This document shows, piece after piece, positions 9,694 through 18,111 of a stretch of DNA of 64,000 nt (positions are counted from its first letter, which is position 1; each line of letters opens with the position of its first letter). The stretch is from assembly GCA_017992605.1 (NCBI GenBank), contig JAGOOG010000008.1:51158-115157 (forward strand). Reading direction: 5' to 3'. The position numbers were made by a program, and so were the translations under genes. The notes under the pieces were generated by a model that searched no databases, was not told the origin of the DNA, and saw only the letters and a program-made list of their open reading frames with translations. Source of the DNA: Deltaproteobacteria bacterium. GTDB lineage: Bacteria > Desulfobacterota > Desulfomonilia > UBA1062.

Positions 9694-11085
9694 TCATCTC
9701 CGCCTCCTCACATCCCCCCTGGCCAGGGAGGCGAATATGCCCGGTATGCAGATCACACAGAAAAACAGGAAGCCGGTGTGCATGGCTGTCATGAAGGCCG
9801 CGCCCGTCTGTGGGGTGATGGCGCTCCTGCCGATGAACAGCGAGAAGAGCACGAGCACGATGCCCATGCTGAATGCCTGGCCGGTGATGCGCATGGTCGA
9901 GATCACGCTGGATGCGACACCATAGTCGCTCCTGTCCACTGAGCTCATGACCGCGTTCGTGTTGGGGGAGGAAAAAAGCGCAAAGCCGAGGCCAATGAAG
10001 GCGAGGCAACTCACGAGCTCCAGGGTGCCCGCCCGTTCCCCGGTGAACGACAGGAAGGCCAGGCCCATGGCCGTGACGGCCATGCCGGCCGAAGCCATGA
10101 TGCGCGGCTCGATGCGATCGGAGAGGCGACCGGCCACCGGAGAGAGCAAGGTCATGACCGCGGGCTGCGTCACCAGGATGAGACCTGCCTGTGAGGGGCT
10201 CAGTCCCTTGACGACCTGGAGGTACATGCTGAGCAGGAAGCTGATGGAGAAGGTGGCGCTGTAGTGGATGAACGCTGCCACGTTGGACCAGGCGAACGCA
10301 CGGTTGGAACAGAGCAGGCTCATGTCGAGGATGGGAGAGGCCTGGGCCCTTTCCCAGAGTATGAATGCGCCCAGGGCCGTGATGCCCGACCCGAGGAGGA
10401 CATACCCCGTCAATGCGGGCATGGACGAGAATCCGATCATGAGGGAGACCAGGCTCATCGAGTAGATCGCCGATCCGGTCAGGTCGAGATCCCTCAGGGA
10501 CCGCCCCCCGGCGTCTTCACGGATGCACCTCAGGGCCATGCACAAGGTCGCTGCGCCAAGCAGGAAGCCGAGCACGAAGATGCCCTGCCAACCGAAATGG
10601 TCGGTGATCCCTCCACCGATGAACGGTCCGAGCGTAAGGCCGCCATAGACCGCGGCCGTGGTGATCCCGATGGCCGTGCCCCGACGGTCGGGTCTTGTCA
10701 CCGCCGTCAGGATGGCCATGGACGTGCTGAAAATCATGGCCCCTCCTATACCCTGGACGACACGGAACAGCAGGAGCGTCCAGCCGCTGCCCGCCAGGGG
10801 GATGCACAGACACATGAGGGTGAAGGTGAGGATGCCTGCCGTGAAGATTCTCTTCCTGCCCAGGATATCCGCCGCCCTGCCGAGGGGGAGCAGAAAGACG
10901 GCCGATGCGATGAGGTAGGAGGTCGATACCCAGCTGAGCAGCATGGCATCCATGGAGTAGGCCAGCCCTATCCTCGGCAGCGCGATATTGACCGATGAAC
11001 CCATGAACGGGGTGATGAACGATGAGATGGAGGCGACGAGCAGTACGCTTCGCTCTTGACTGCGCTGGTGGGCGTCCTCTGTCAT
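9694..11085 (-). CDS. MFS multidrug exporter, DHA2 (14-helix, EmrB/QacA-like) family
   Basis: A 463-residue inner-membrane transporter. The length and hydrophobic pattern fit 14 transmembrane helices. Diagnostic segments are SSVNIALPRIG in helix 1, LPLGRAADILGRKR in the loop between helices 2 and 3, FRVVQGIGGAM in helix 4, and the proton-antiport motif C-like GGLTLGPFIGGGI in helix 5. Members export drugs or other amphipathic compounds using the proton gradient. The gene is 44 bp downstream of the NtrC-type regulator gene, in the same direction as the kinase-regulator pair, so it may be in that operon and under its control. Substrate unknown. Confidence 0.88.
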   Translation of the reverse strand: MTEDAHQRSQERSVLLVASISSFITPFMGSSVNIALPRIGLAYSMDAMLLSWVSTSYLIASAVFLLPLGRAADILGRKRIFTAGILTFTLMCLCIPLAGSGWTLLLFRVVQGIGGAMIFSTSMAILTAVTRPDRRGTAIGITTAAVYGGLTLGPFIGGGITDHFGWQGIFVLGFLLGAATLCMALRCIREDAGGRSLRDLDLTGSAIYSMSLVSLMIGFSSMPALTGYVLLGSGITALGAFILWERAQASPILDMSLLCSNRAFAWSNVAAFIHYSATFSISFLLSMYLQVVKGLSPSQAGLILVTQPAVMTLLSPVAGRLSDRIEPRIMASAGMAVTAMGLAFLSFTGERAGTLELVSCLAFIGLGFALFSSPNTNAVMSSVDRSDYGVASSVISTMRITGQAFSMGIVLVLFSLFIGRSAITPQTGAAFMTAMHTGFLFFCVICIPGIFASLARGDVRRRR

Positions 11086-11129
11086 CTTCCCGGCGTAACC
11101 CCCTGAGTGCCCGGGGTCAGTGACCCCCC

Positions 11130-12587
11130 TCAGGCCGTCCGTTCCCGTTTCTTGGTGAGCCGGTATTTCTCCACCTTGAGATAGAATGTCTTGTAGTTGA
11201 GGCCCGACTCCCGGGCGGCCTCAGCGATGACGCCCCCGTGCTTCTCGAGGAGGTGTGCGAAGTATTTTCGCTCGAACTGCTCCAGGAGGGCCTTCTTGAT
11301 GGCGTGGTAGTCGTTGCCCTCTCCCGCTTCCACCAGGATGGTGGGTTCCTCGGGGACCGGCGAGGCCATATCGGCCGGGGTCTCGGAGAGGACCCTGCCG
11401 AGCTCGGGAAAGTCCGTGATGAGGTCTGATCGCGTGGATACCATGGCGTGCTGGATGATGTTCTCCATCTCCCGCACGTTGCCGGGCCACGGATACGTCT
11501 CGAGCTGCTCCATGGCCCTGGGTGAAATCCCCCTGACCGAGGAATTGAGCTTCCTGGCATACTTGCTGATGAAGTGGCTGGCCAGCAGCGATATGTCCTC
11601 CCTGCGCTCGCGGACCGGCGGCACGATGATCGGCAGCACGCTGATGCGGTAGTAGAGGTCCTCACGGAAGAGTTCCTTCCTGATCATCTCCTGGATGGGG
11701 CGGTTCGTGGCGCAGATCACCCTGAAGTCCAGCTCGATCTCGCGGTTGCTGCCGAGCCTGGTGATCCTGTGGTCCTCAAGCACCCTGAGGATCTTGGCCT
11801 GGAGGTCCAGGGGGATGTCGCCTATCTCATCGAGGAAGATGGTGCCGGTATGGGCCTTCTCGAACTTGCCTATCCTCTGGCTGATGGCCCCGCTGAACGC
11901 ACCCTTCTCGTGGCCGAAGAACTCCGACTCCAGCAGGTTCTCCGGGATGGCGGCACAGTTGATCACCACGAAGGGCTTGGACCTCCGGTCGCTGCGTGAG
12001 TGTATGGATCTGGCGATGAGCTCCTTTCCGGTCCCTGTCTCTCCCAGGATGAGCACCGTGAGGTCGGTCTCCGCAGCGGTAAGGATCTGTTCATAGAGCC
12101 TCTGCATCTTGGGATGGGACCCCACAAGCTGGTCGAGTCCCTCAGCATGCTGCTGTATCTGGCCCTTGAGCTCGATATTCTCCTTGAGGATCTCGTGCTG
12201 CCTGAGGATCTTGGTGAGCGAGATCTCCAGCGTATCCATGTTGAAGGGCTTTTCCAGAAAATCATATGCACCGTATTTCATCGCCTCCACCGCCCCCGAG
12301 ATGCTGCCGAAGGCTGTGACGACGACGACATAAGTGGTGGGGTAGCGGTTGTGAATCTCCTTGAGCAACGCGTACCCATCCATACGCGGCATCTTGATGT
12401 CCGTGATGACGATGTCGTGGCGGTCTGCCTCGATCTTCTCCAGGGCATCCAAACCGTCACAGGCCGTGTCTATCTGGAGATCGAGGTTCGACTGCTCAAG
12501 GGCATCCTTGAGCTGCTCGAGGAAGACCTCTTCATCATCGACGAGCAGGATCTTCTTTTTCTCCTCCACTCTTTTCCTCGCTCTCAC
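11130..12587 (-). CDS. NtrC-family sigma-54-dependent response regulator
   Basis: A 485-residue activator. The receiver domain spans residues 10-125, with phosphoacceptor D63 in DIVITDIKMP. The AAA+ domain spans about 155-385, with Walker A GETGTGKE (182-189), GAFSGA (229-234) and Walker B FLDEIGD (251-257). A Fis-type helix-turn-helix occupies about 445-480 (AARESGLNYKTFYLK). The sigma-54-contacting loop is usually GAFTGA; here serine replaces threonine. The GTG at 12587 overlaps the kinase stop as GTGA. A second GTG six codons in has a better GAGGAA ribosome site, so the true start may be 12569. It pairs with the upstream PAS kinase. Confidence 0.93.
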   Translation of the reverse strand: MRARKRVEEKKKILLVDDEEVFLEQLKDALEQSNLDLQIDTACDGLDALEKIEADRHDIVITDIKMPRMDGYALLKEIHNRYPTTYVVVVTAFGSISGAVEAMKYGAYDFLEKPFNMDTLEISLTKILRQHEILKENIELKGQIQQHAEGLDQLVGSHPKMQRLYEQILTAAETDLTVLILGETGTGKELIARSIHSRSDRRSKPFVVINCAAIPENLLESEFFGHEKGAFSGAISQRIGKFEKAHTGTIFLDEIGDIPLDLQAKILRVLEDHRITRLGSNREIELDFRVICATNRPIQEMIRKELFREDLYYRISVLPIIVPPVRERREDISLLASHFISKYARKLNSSVRGISPRAMEQLETYPWPGNVREMENIIQHAMVSTRSDLITDFPELGRVLSETPADMASPVPEEPTILVEAGEGNDYHAIKKALLEQFERKYFAHLLEKHGGVIAEAARESGLNYKTFYLKVEKYRLTKKRERTA

Positions 12588-14890
12588 CTGCTTCGGCGGA
12601 CATCGCCGCGCCCCGGGGCGGGCGTCTTGGCCGGGTTGATCCTCTCACGGGGAAGCCTGATGACGATCTCAGCCCCGTGATCCACACCGTTGGCCGCCTC
12701 CAGCTCGCCGTTGTGCATATCGATGACCTTCCTGGCAAGGGCGAGTCCAAGTCCTGTCCCCTTGGCCTTTTTCGTGAAGAACGGCTGGAAGATCCGTTCC
12801 AGGTCCTCCCCTGCGATACCGCAGCCGGTGTCCCTGAGGCGGACTTCCACTGCCTCGGTGCAGAACGAGTCGCTGCCCTGGATGAAAACGTGCCGGGCGA
12901 TGGCCCGGGTGGTGATCGTCAGGGTCCCGCCATCGGTCATGGCGTCCAGCGCATTCTCTATGATGTTGGCAAAGACCTGGCGGAGCTGGATCCCGTCGAC
13001 CTCCGCCATGTCGGCGTCCTGGTCGTAGACGGTTTCCACCCGTATTCCGTGCTGTTCGAACGTGTCGGTCAGGTTGAACAGCAGGCCGTCGATGATGTTG
13101 CTGATCCGGTGAGGCTTGGGTCTGATCTCGCCGGAACGTGTCCATTCGAGGATCTGGGTGACGAACTTCTCCAGGTTGTCCACCCCGTTCTTCACCCCGT
13201 CGAGCTGTCTGCGCTGGCGATCGTCGAGCGCCAGGGAGCTGGACAGGAGCTCCACCCCCGTCTTGATCTTCTGGAGGGGGTTCCTCACCTCGTGGGCCAC
13301 GTGGGCTGACATCTCGCCGAGGATGGCCATCTTCCGGGCCTGCTCGAGCTCACGCTGCATCTGTTTGATGTCAGTGATGTCCATGATGGAGACAATGCTC
13401 AGCATGGTGCCTGGTATCATGCCGATGGTCAGGAAGGAGTCGCGGACGGTGCCGAACTTGTCCACGAACCGGAACTCGTACTGGGAAGGCACGTCCAAGG
13501 CGCCCTGGCGCCTCGCCTTGGAGTAGGCCTTCATGCGCTCGAGGTCGTCAGGATGCACGACCTGGGTCCACCTCATCTTCCCGATGATCTCGTCCTTGGT
13601 GTACCCGCTGAGCTTCTCCATCTGGTTGTTGGCAAAGGTGACCCGGTAATCCTCGTCAAGGATCATCATGGCCGTCCCGGTATGTTCCACGGTGGCACGG
13701 TACTTCGCCTCGCTGGCACGCAGGGCCTTCTGGGCCTCCCGCTTTTCCGTGATATCCCGGATGACGTTCTGGGTCGCGGGCCTTCCCTCGTACTCGATGA
13801 CCGAAGGGGTGATCTCGAAGGCTCGCCAGATCTCGTCCCTGCTGCGCAATGCGATCTCGTACTGTTCCGGGACCTTCTCCCCCCTTATGCGCTTGTCGTA
13901 ACGGGCTTCGATCATGTGTGCGAGCTCCGGGCGCACGATATCCTTGAGCCCCATCCGGGAGATCTCGTCCTCCGTGTATCCGAGCTGTTCCCGGAAGGCA
14001 GGGTTGGTGTACTTGAACTGGTGGTCCTGGTAGACGAAGATCCCATCGGCGGTCTTCTCCACCAGCATCCGGTATTTCTGCTCCGACTCCCTGAGCCTGT
14101 TCTCCACTGCCTTCATGGGCCTGAGGTCGCGGAAGACACTGATGGCCGCCACGGGCCTGCCTTCGGAATACAGGTACGATATGGACAGCGAGATGGGGAT
14201 GAGCTCACCGTTCTTTGCATAGACCTTCGTCTCTTCGCTCACGACCCACGTGGGATTCTCTTCGGTCCCCTGGTCCAGAATGGCCATGATCCGGTCTCGC
14301 TCGCCCGGCATGATGAACTCGGCGATGTTGCTCTTGTGGTTGAGCATGTCTTCGGCGCAGTAGCCGGTGATCTCCTCGGCGGCCTTGTTGAAGATGAGGG
14401 CCTTTCCCTTGAGGTCGGAGGCCACGATGGCGTCCGAAGAGCTCGCGATGAGCCCTGCGAGGAACTTGTTGGTCGACTCCAGGCTCTGCTCCATGCCCTT
14501 GCGCCTGGTGATGTCGTGGGCGATGTTCAGGGTTGCGGGTTCTCCCGAGAGAGAGATCATGGAGGTGGACATCGAGACGATGCGCTCATGCCCTGCCTTG
14601 GTCGCGAAGACCACGTCGAGCCTGCGGGGTCGTACGTCCTCGTCCCTGATGAACGCATTGTACCGCTGCTGCATGTGGCGGGCGCCTTCACGATGCATGA
14701 CATCGGCGAAACCCAGCTCCTCGAGCTCTTCGGCGGAATAACCCAGCATCCTCTCGAAGGCGGGATTCACGTAGAAGAACCGGCTGTCCTGATAGACGAA
14801 AATGCCGTCATGGGCCACTTCCACCATGGCCTGGAAGACGGCCTTGGTGATCTTTTTCGCCTTCAGGTGTGCAGGGTTATGGGCGTGCAT
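12584..14890 (-). CDS. Multi-PAS sensor histidine kinase
   Basis: About 768 residues with no evident transmembrane helix. Four PAS domains lie at roughly 16-136, 137-258, 267-385 and 387-500, each followed by a short PAC-like segment (AHDITRRK, VFRDL, IRDITEK, IMDITDIK). HisKA follows, with phosphoacceptor H533 in HVAHEVRNPLQKIK. The HATPase domain ends the protein, with RDTGCGIAGEDL and KKAKGTGLGLALARK. The frame is open to a TTG at 14932 with no ribosome site; the ATG at 14890 also lacks a good one, so the start is uncertain. It overlaps its cognate NtrC-type regulator by 4 bp. Repeated PAS modules suggest redox, oxygen or ligand sensing; the signal is unknown. Confidence 0.9.
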   Translation of the reverse strand: MHAHNPAHLKAKKITKAVFQAMVEVAHDGIFVYQDSRFFYVNPAFERMLGYSAEELEELGFADVMHREGARHMQQRYNAFIRDEDVRPRRLDVVFATKAGHERIVSMSTSMISLSGEPATLNIAHDITRRKGMEQSLESTNKFLAGLIASSSDAIVASDLKGKALIFNKAAEEITGYCAEDMLNHKSNIAEFIMPGERDRIMAILDQGTEENPTWVVSEETKVYAKNGELIPISLSISYLYSEGRPVAAISVFRDLRPMKAVENRLRESEQKYRMLVEKTADGIFVYQDHQFKYTNPAFREQLGYTEDEISRMGLKDIVRPELAHMIEARYDKRIRGEKVPEQYEIALRSRDEIWRAFEITPSVIEYEGRPATQNVIRDITEKREAQKALRASEAKYRATVEHTGTAMMILDEDYRVTFANNQMEKLSGYTKDEIIGKMRWTQVVHPDDLERMKAYSKARRQGALDVPSQYEFRFVDKFGTVRDSFLTIGMIPGTMLSIVSIMDITDIKQMQRELEQARKMAILGEMSAHVAHEVRNPLQKIKTGVELLSSSLALDDRQRRQLDGVKNGVDNLEKFVTQILEWTRSGEIRPKPHRISNIIDGLLFNLTDTFEQHGIRVETVYDQDADMAEVDGIQLRQVFANIIENALDAMTDGGTLTITTRAIARHVFIQGSDSFCTEAVEVRLRDTGCGIAGEDLERIFQPFFTKKAKGTGLGLALARKVIDMHNGELEAANGVDHGAEIVIRLPRERINPAKTPAPGRGDVRRSR

Positions 14891-14948
14891 ATGTTCAGGG
14901 AAAATACACGATGCGCGACGGTCTATCAACAATCAATAATGGGATCGG

Positions 14949-15464
14949 CTAGGCCTTGAACTTGCCGAAGTCCTCGGGGCTCATCTTCTCGAGGATCTCC
15001 TTGAGCTTCTCCTGGTCCTGTTCGAAGCCGACCATGACCTTGCCCGCACTCGTCTTGGCATCCACGCGGATGGCGTCCTTGATCACATGGTCCGCCACGA
15101 AGATGGGAGACTTGGTGCGCAGTGCAATGGCAATGGCGTCCGACGGCCGCGCGTCGATGGTGAGGTGCGTACCGCCGTGGTCAATGGTTATGAGTGCATA
15201 GAATACGTTGTCCCTGATGTCCACCACCTCGATCTTTTCGATGGCAGCTCCGATGGTTTCGACAAAGGACCTGAAGAGGTCGTGGGTCATGGGCCTCGAG
15301 TACTGGACTCCTTCCAGGGCGGCGGCGATGGCGCTTGCCTCCATGATGCCGATCCAGATAGGGAGGATGAACTTGCCGTCGAGATCACGCAATACGACGA
15401 TGGGGGCATTGTTGGTGGGATCCAGGGCGATGCCGGCCACCTTCATTTCTGAAAAGCCTGGCAT
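14949..15464 (-). CDS. Bifunctional nuclease family (DUF151) protein
   Basis: A 171-residue protein of the bifunctional DNase/RNase family. Diagnostic features are PIVVLRDLDGKFILPIWIG at residues 21-39, the EASAIAAALEG helix, RPMTHDL, and HLTIDARPSDAIAIALRTKS in the second half. Family members have been reported to have nuclease activity, and a plant homologue is linked to stress. Their bacterial role is unclear. A strong AGGAGGA ribosome site precedes the ATG. It sits between the ECF-type ATPase gene and the PAS kinase on the same strand. Confidence 0.88.
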   Translation of the reverse strand: MPGFSEMKVAGIALDPTNNAPIVVLRDLDGKFILPIWIGIMEASAIAAALEGVQYSRPMTHDLFRSFVETIGAAIEKIEVVDIRDNVFYALITIDHGGTHLTIDARPSDAIAIALRTKSPIFVADHVIKDAIRVDAKTSAGKVMVGFEQDQEKLKEILEKMSPEDFGKFKA

Positions 15465-15547
15465 GAGCGTTCCTCCTACCCTCTAAGATTAAGTCCATGG
15501 GGGTGATTAGTCAATACGGAATCGGTCGGATCCACGGTGCCGCGGGT

Positions 15548-16405
15548 TCAATCAGGATCACGATGTTTCAGGGTTCTGTCCAGCATGGAGACGAGGTCCT
15601 CCATCTCCCAGGATATTCGATCCAGCTCGATCCCGTCTGACCTGAGCCATCTCTGCACCTGGATGACGAGCGGTGCCTTGATGTGGAAACGCTCCATGAG
15701 ATCGATGCCCTCGATGAGATCCGCCCGTGTGCCCTCAAAGACCTTCCTTCCCTTGGCCATGGCGACGATGCGGTCGGTGATCCCGATGAAATCCTCCTGG
15801 TTGTGGGTCACGATGACCACGGTGGTGTCCTTCAGCTCCGAGATGATCCGGATGAGTTCGCGCCTGCCCGAGGCATCGAGGCCGGCGGTGGGCTCATCGA
15901 GCATGAGGATTTCCGGATCCATCATGAGGGCCGAGGCTAGGGCGAGTTTTCTCTTCTCGCCGGAACTCAGCGAGAACGGCGAAGAGGTTCTGAGCCTGTC
16001 CAGATCCAGGTTGAACCCCCGGGTGATGGCGGAGGCCTTCTGCTCGATGATGTCCTCCTCCGGCCCGAAGAAGTTCCGCAGGGAGAAGACGAGTTCGTCA
16101 TAGGCGGTCTCCTGGAAGAACTGCTCCTCGGGAAACTGGAAGAGCACGCCTATGCGCCTGCGCACCGAGGGGAGCTGTTTCCGGCGGGCCAGTTCGTGGA
16201 TACTGACCCCGTCATAGAGGATATCTCCCCCGGAAGGCGGCATGAGGGCGTCGATCAGCTGCAGCAGCGTGGTCTTGCCTGAGCCGGCAGGGCCGGCAAT
16301 GGTCATCTTCTCGCCCTGGTCGATTCTCAGGTCGAGGCCCATCAGGGCCCACTCGTCACCGGGAACCTCATACCGGTAGGACACATCGATGCATTCTATG
16401 ACCAC
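15548..16405 (-). CDS. Orphan ECF/CbiO-type ABC transporter ATPase
   Basis: A 285-residue ABC ATPase. Walker A is GPAGSGKTT (38-46). The Q-loop region FQFPEEQFFQETAYDEL is characteristic of energy-coupling-factor ATPases. The signature is LSSGE (146-150) and Walker B is ILMLDEP (166-172), with a switch histidine in VIVTHNQEDF. Such subunits power vitamin or metal uptake together with a T component and a substrate-binding S component, and no T or S gene is visible nearby. The C-terminal about 60 residues after the ATPase core may be regulatory. The GTG start overlaps the end of the upstream PolX-like gene by 10 bp, so they are co-transcribed. Confidence 0.85.
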   Translation of the reverse strand: MVIECIDVSYRYEVPGDEWALMGLDLRIDQGEKMTIAGPAGSGKTTLLQLIDALMPPSGGDILYDGVSIHELARRKQLPSVRRRIGVLFQFPEEQFFQETAYDELVFSLRNFFGPEEDIIEQKASAITRGFNLDLDRLRTSSPFSLSSGEKRKLALASALMMDPEILMLDEPTAGLDASGRRELIRIISELKDTTVVIVTHNQEDFIGITDRIVAMAKGRKVFEGTRADLIEGIDLMERFHIKAPLVIQVQRWLRSDGIELDRISWEMEDLVSMLDRTLKHRDPD

Positions 16406-18111
16406 CTGGCAGCCAGTGCCTCCTTCGCGGTCCGCGCGTCCAGGCAGTTGATGCATGCCCGGGATGTCAGGAATCCCTTTCTGGCTATGACGATCCCGTA
16501 GCGCACGTCATCGAGGCCATCAGGGGTGTGGGCATCGGGGTTTATGGCAAGGCGCCCGCCCCTGGATACGAAGCTCGGTATCAGGCGCCAGTCGAGGTCG
16601 AGCCTCATGGGGTGGGCGTTCAGTTCGAGGGAGACGCCCTGCCTGGCCGCCTCCTCCATGACCGCATCCATGTCCACCTCATAGGGTCTCCGGGAGAGGA
16701 GCAGCCTGCCTGTGGGGTGACCGATCATGGAGGTGAAGGGATTCCGTATGGCCCTGACGATACGCTCGGTCATGGCGTCCCTGTCCATGTCCATGTGGGA
16801 GTGGACGCTCGCAACGACGAAATCCAGCTGCTTCAGGATGTTGTCCGGATAGTCCAGGGAGCCGTCCGGCAGGATGTCCGACTCGATTCCCTTGAGGATG
16901 GTGAACCCCGGGTCCTCCCGGTTCAGGGCATCGATCTCCTCCCCCTGTCTCTTCAGATCCTTTACGCTCAGGCCGCCTGCATAATAGGCGTTCCTGCTGT
17001 GGTCCGAGATCCCGATCCAGCAATAACCGCGGTCTTTCGCCGCCCGGACCATGTCTTTCAGGGGTGCGTGACCGTCGCTCATGGAGGTGTGGACGTGGAG
17101 AATCCCCCTGAGATCCCCCCGGGTGACGAGGCCCCCGAGCATGCCGTCCACACCGGGCTTCCATTCCATATCACGGCCCTCGCGGACCTCGGGGGGGAGG
17201 TACGGCATGCCGAGCAGGGCATAGATGTCCGCCTCGTCCTTCACGGGTATTACCGTGCCCGAGTGCGAGACTCCCTGCCGCGATACACGGACACCGCGAC
17301 GCTCCCCGAGCATCAGGGCCTGCTCCAGATGGGATGGGGATCCCGTGGTGACAAAGAGTGCCGGGACGAGACTCTCCTCGGCCTCCATCCAGACTTTCAC
17401 CGGGGTCTTTTCAGGGTGGTGCAGGCTGTACGATGATCCGTCCCGGGAGAACCGCCCGCCAGGGACGTCTCCCAGGCAGGATTGCACGGCGTCATGGGCA
17501 CCGTCCCTGTCCAGACACAGGAGTTCGATGCCTTCGATGACCTCCATGCCCCTGCGGCAGACGCCGGTGGGCAGGACGGAAAGACCAGCGTCGCTCAGCG
17601 ACTCGATCATCGTCTCCATCCATGACCAGGCCGCATCGAGCAAGTACCATCCCCGATAGCCGATCACGTCGAGGACTGACCGCCTCATCCTGGCGATCCC
17701 CTTGTCGGAAAAGCCCTTCAACCCCGCAAGCCGTCCGTCGTCGATGGCTGCCAGGAGATCGTCGACGCTCGAGAGACCCAGTTCCCGGTGGAGGGTTCGG
17801 AGCTTCTTCATACCGAGGCCAGGCACCTTGATCATCTCGAAATACCCGTGGGGGAGCCGTGCCTTGAGGTCCGTCAGCAGGGAGAAATCACGGTCCACGA
17901 CCCAGGTTTTCAGCACCGAGCCGATGGACGACCCTATCCCCGCGACGGTTGTGATGTCCCCGTGTTCGATGATATCACGGGCAGGAGCGCCCATCTCCAT
18001 GATGGAACGCGCCGCCTTCTGATAGGCCTTTGCCTTGAAGGGATTCTCCTCGAGGAAATCCAGCGCCTCAGCCACCGTGAGCAGGGCTTCCGCCAGGGCC
18101 GCGTTATCCAC
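16396..18111 (-). CDS. PolX-like protein: helix-hairpin-helix, degenerate polymerase and intact PHP domains
   Basis: A 571-residue protein with the bacterial PolX architecture. The N-terminal 8-kDa-like and helix-hairpin-helix part (about 1-150) has TVAGIGSSIG and KVPGLGMKKL. A polymerase X region follows (about 165-320), then a PHP phosphoesterase domain (about 336-571). The PHP metal-binding motifs are intact: HVHTSMSDGH, GISDHSRNAYY, KGIESDIL, VHSHMD, IGHPTGRLL, ELNAHP and NPDAHT. The polymerase active site normally reads RRGxETxGDxD; here it is RRGMEVIEGIE, so both catalytic aspartates are lost. It should keep exonuclease or phosphoesterase but not polymerase activity. The GTG start follows GGGGGAG and overlaps the mtaB stop. 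Confidence 0.85.
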   Translation of the reverse strand: MDNAALAEALLTVAEALDFLEENPFKAKAYQKAARSIMEMGAPARDIIEHGDITTVAGIGSSIGSVLKTWVVDRDFSLLTDLKARLPHGYFEMIKVPGLGMKKLRTLHRELGLSSVDDLLAAIDDGRLAGLKGFSDKGIARMRRSVLDVIGYRGWYLLDAAWSWMETMIESLSDAGLSVLPTGVCRRGMEVIEGIELLCLDRDGAHDAVQSCLGDVPGGRFSRDGSSYSLHHPEKTPVKVWMEAEESLVPALFVTTGSPSHLEQALMLGERRGVRVSRQGVSHSGTVIPVKDEADIYALLGMPYLPPEVREGRDMEWKPGVDGMLGGLVTRGDLRGILHVHTSMSDGHAPLKDMVRAAKDRGYCWIGISDHSRNAYYAGGLSVKDLKRQGEEIDALNREDPGFTILKGIESDILPDGSLDYPDNILKQLDFVVASVHSHMDMDRDAMTERIVRAIRNPFTSMIGHPTGRLLLSRRPYEVDMDAVMEEAARQGVSLELNAHPMRLDLDWRLIPSFVSRGGRLAINPDAHTPDGLDDVRYGIVIARKGFLTSRACINCLDARTAKEALAARWS

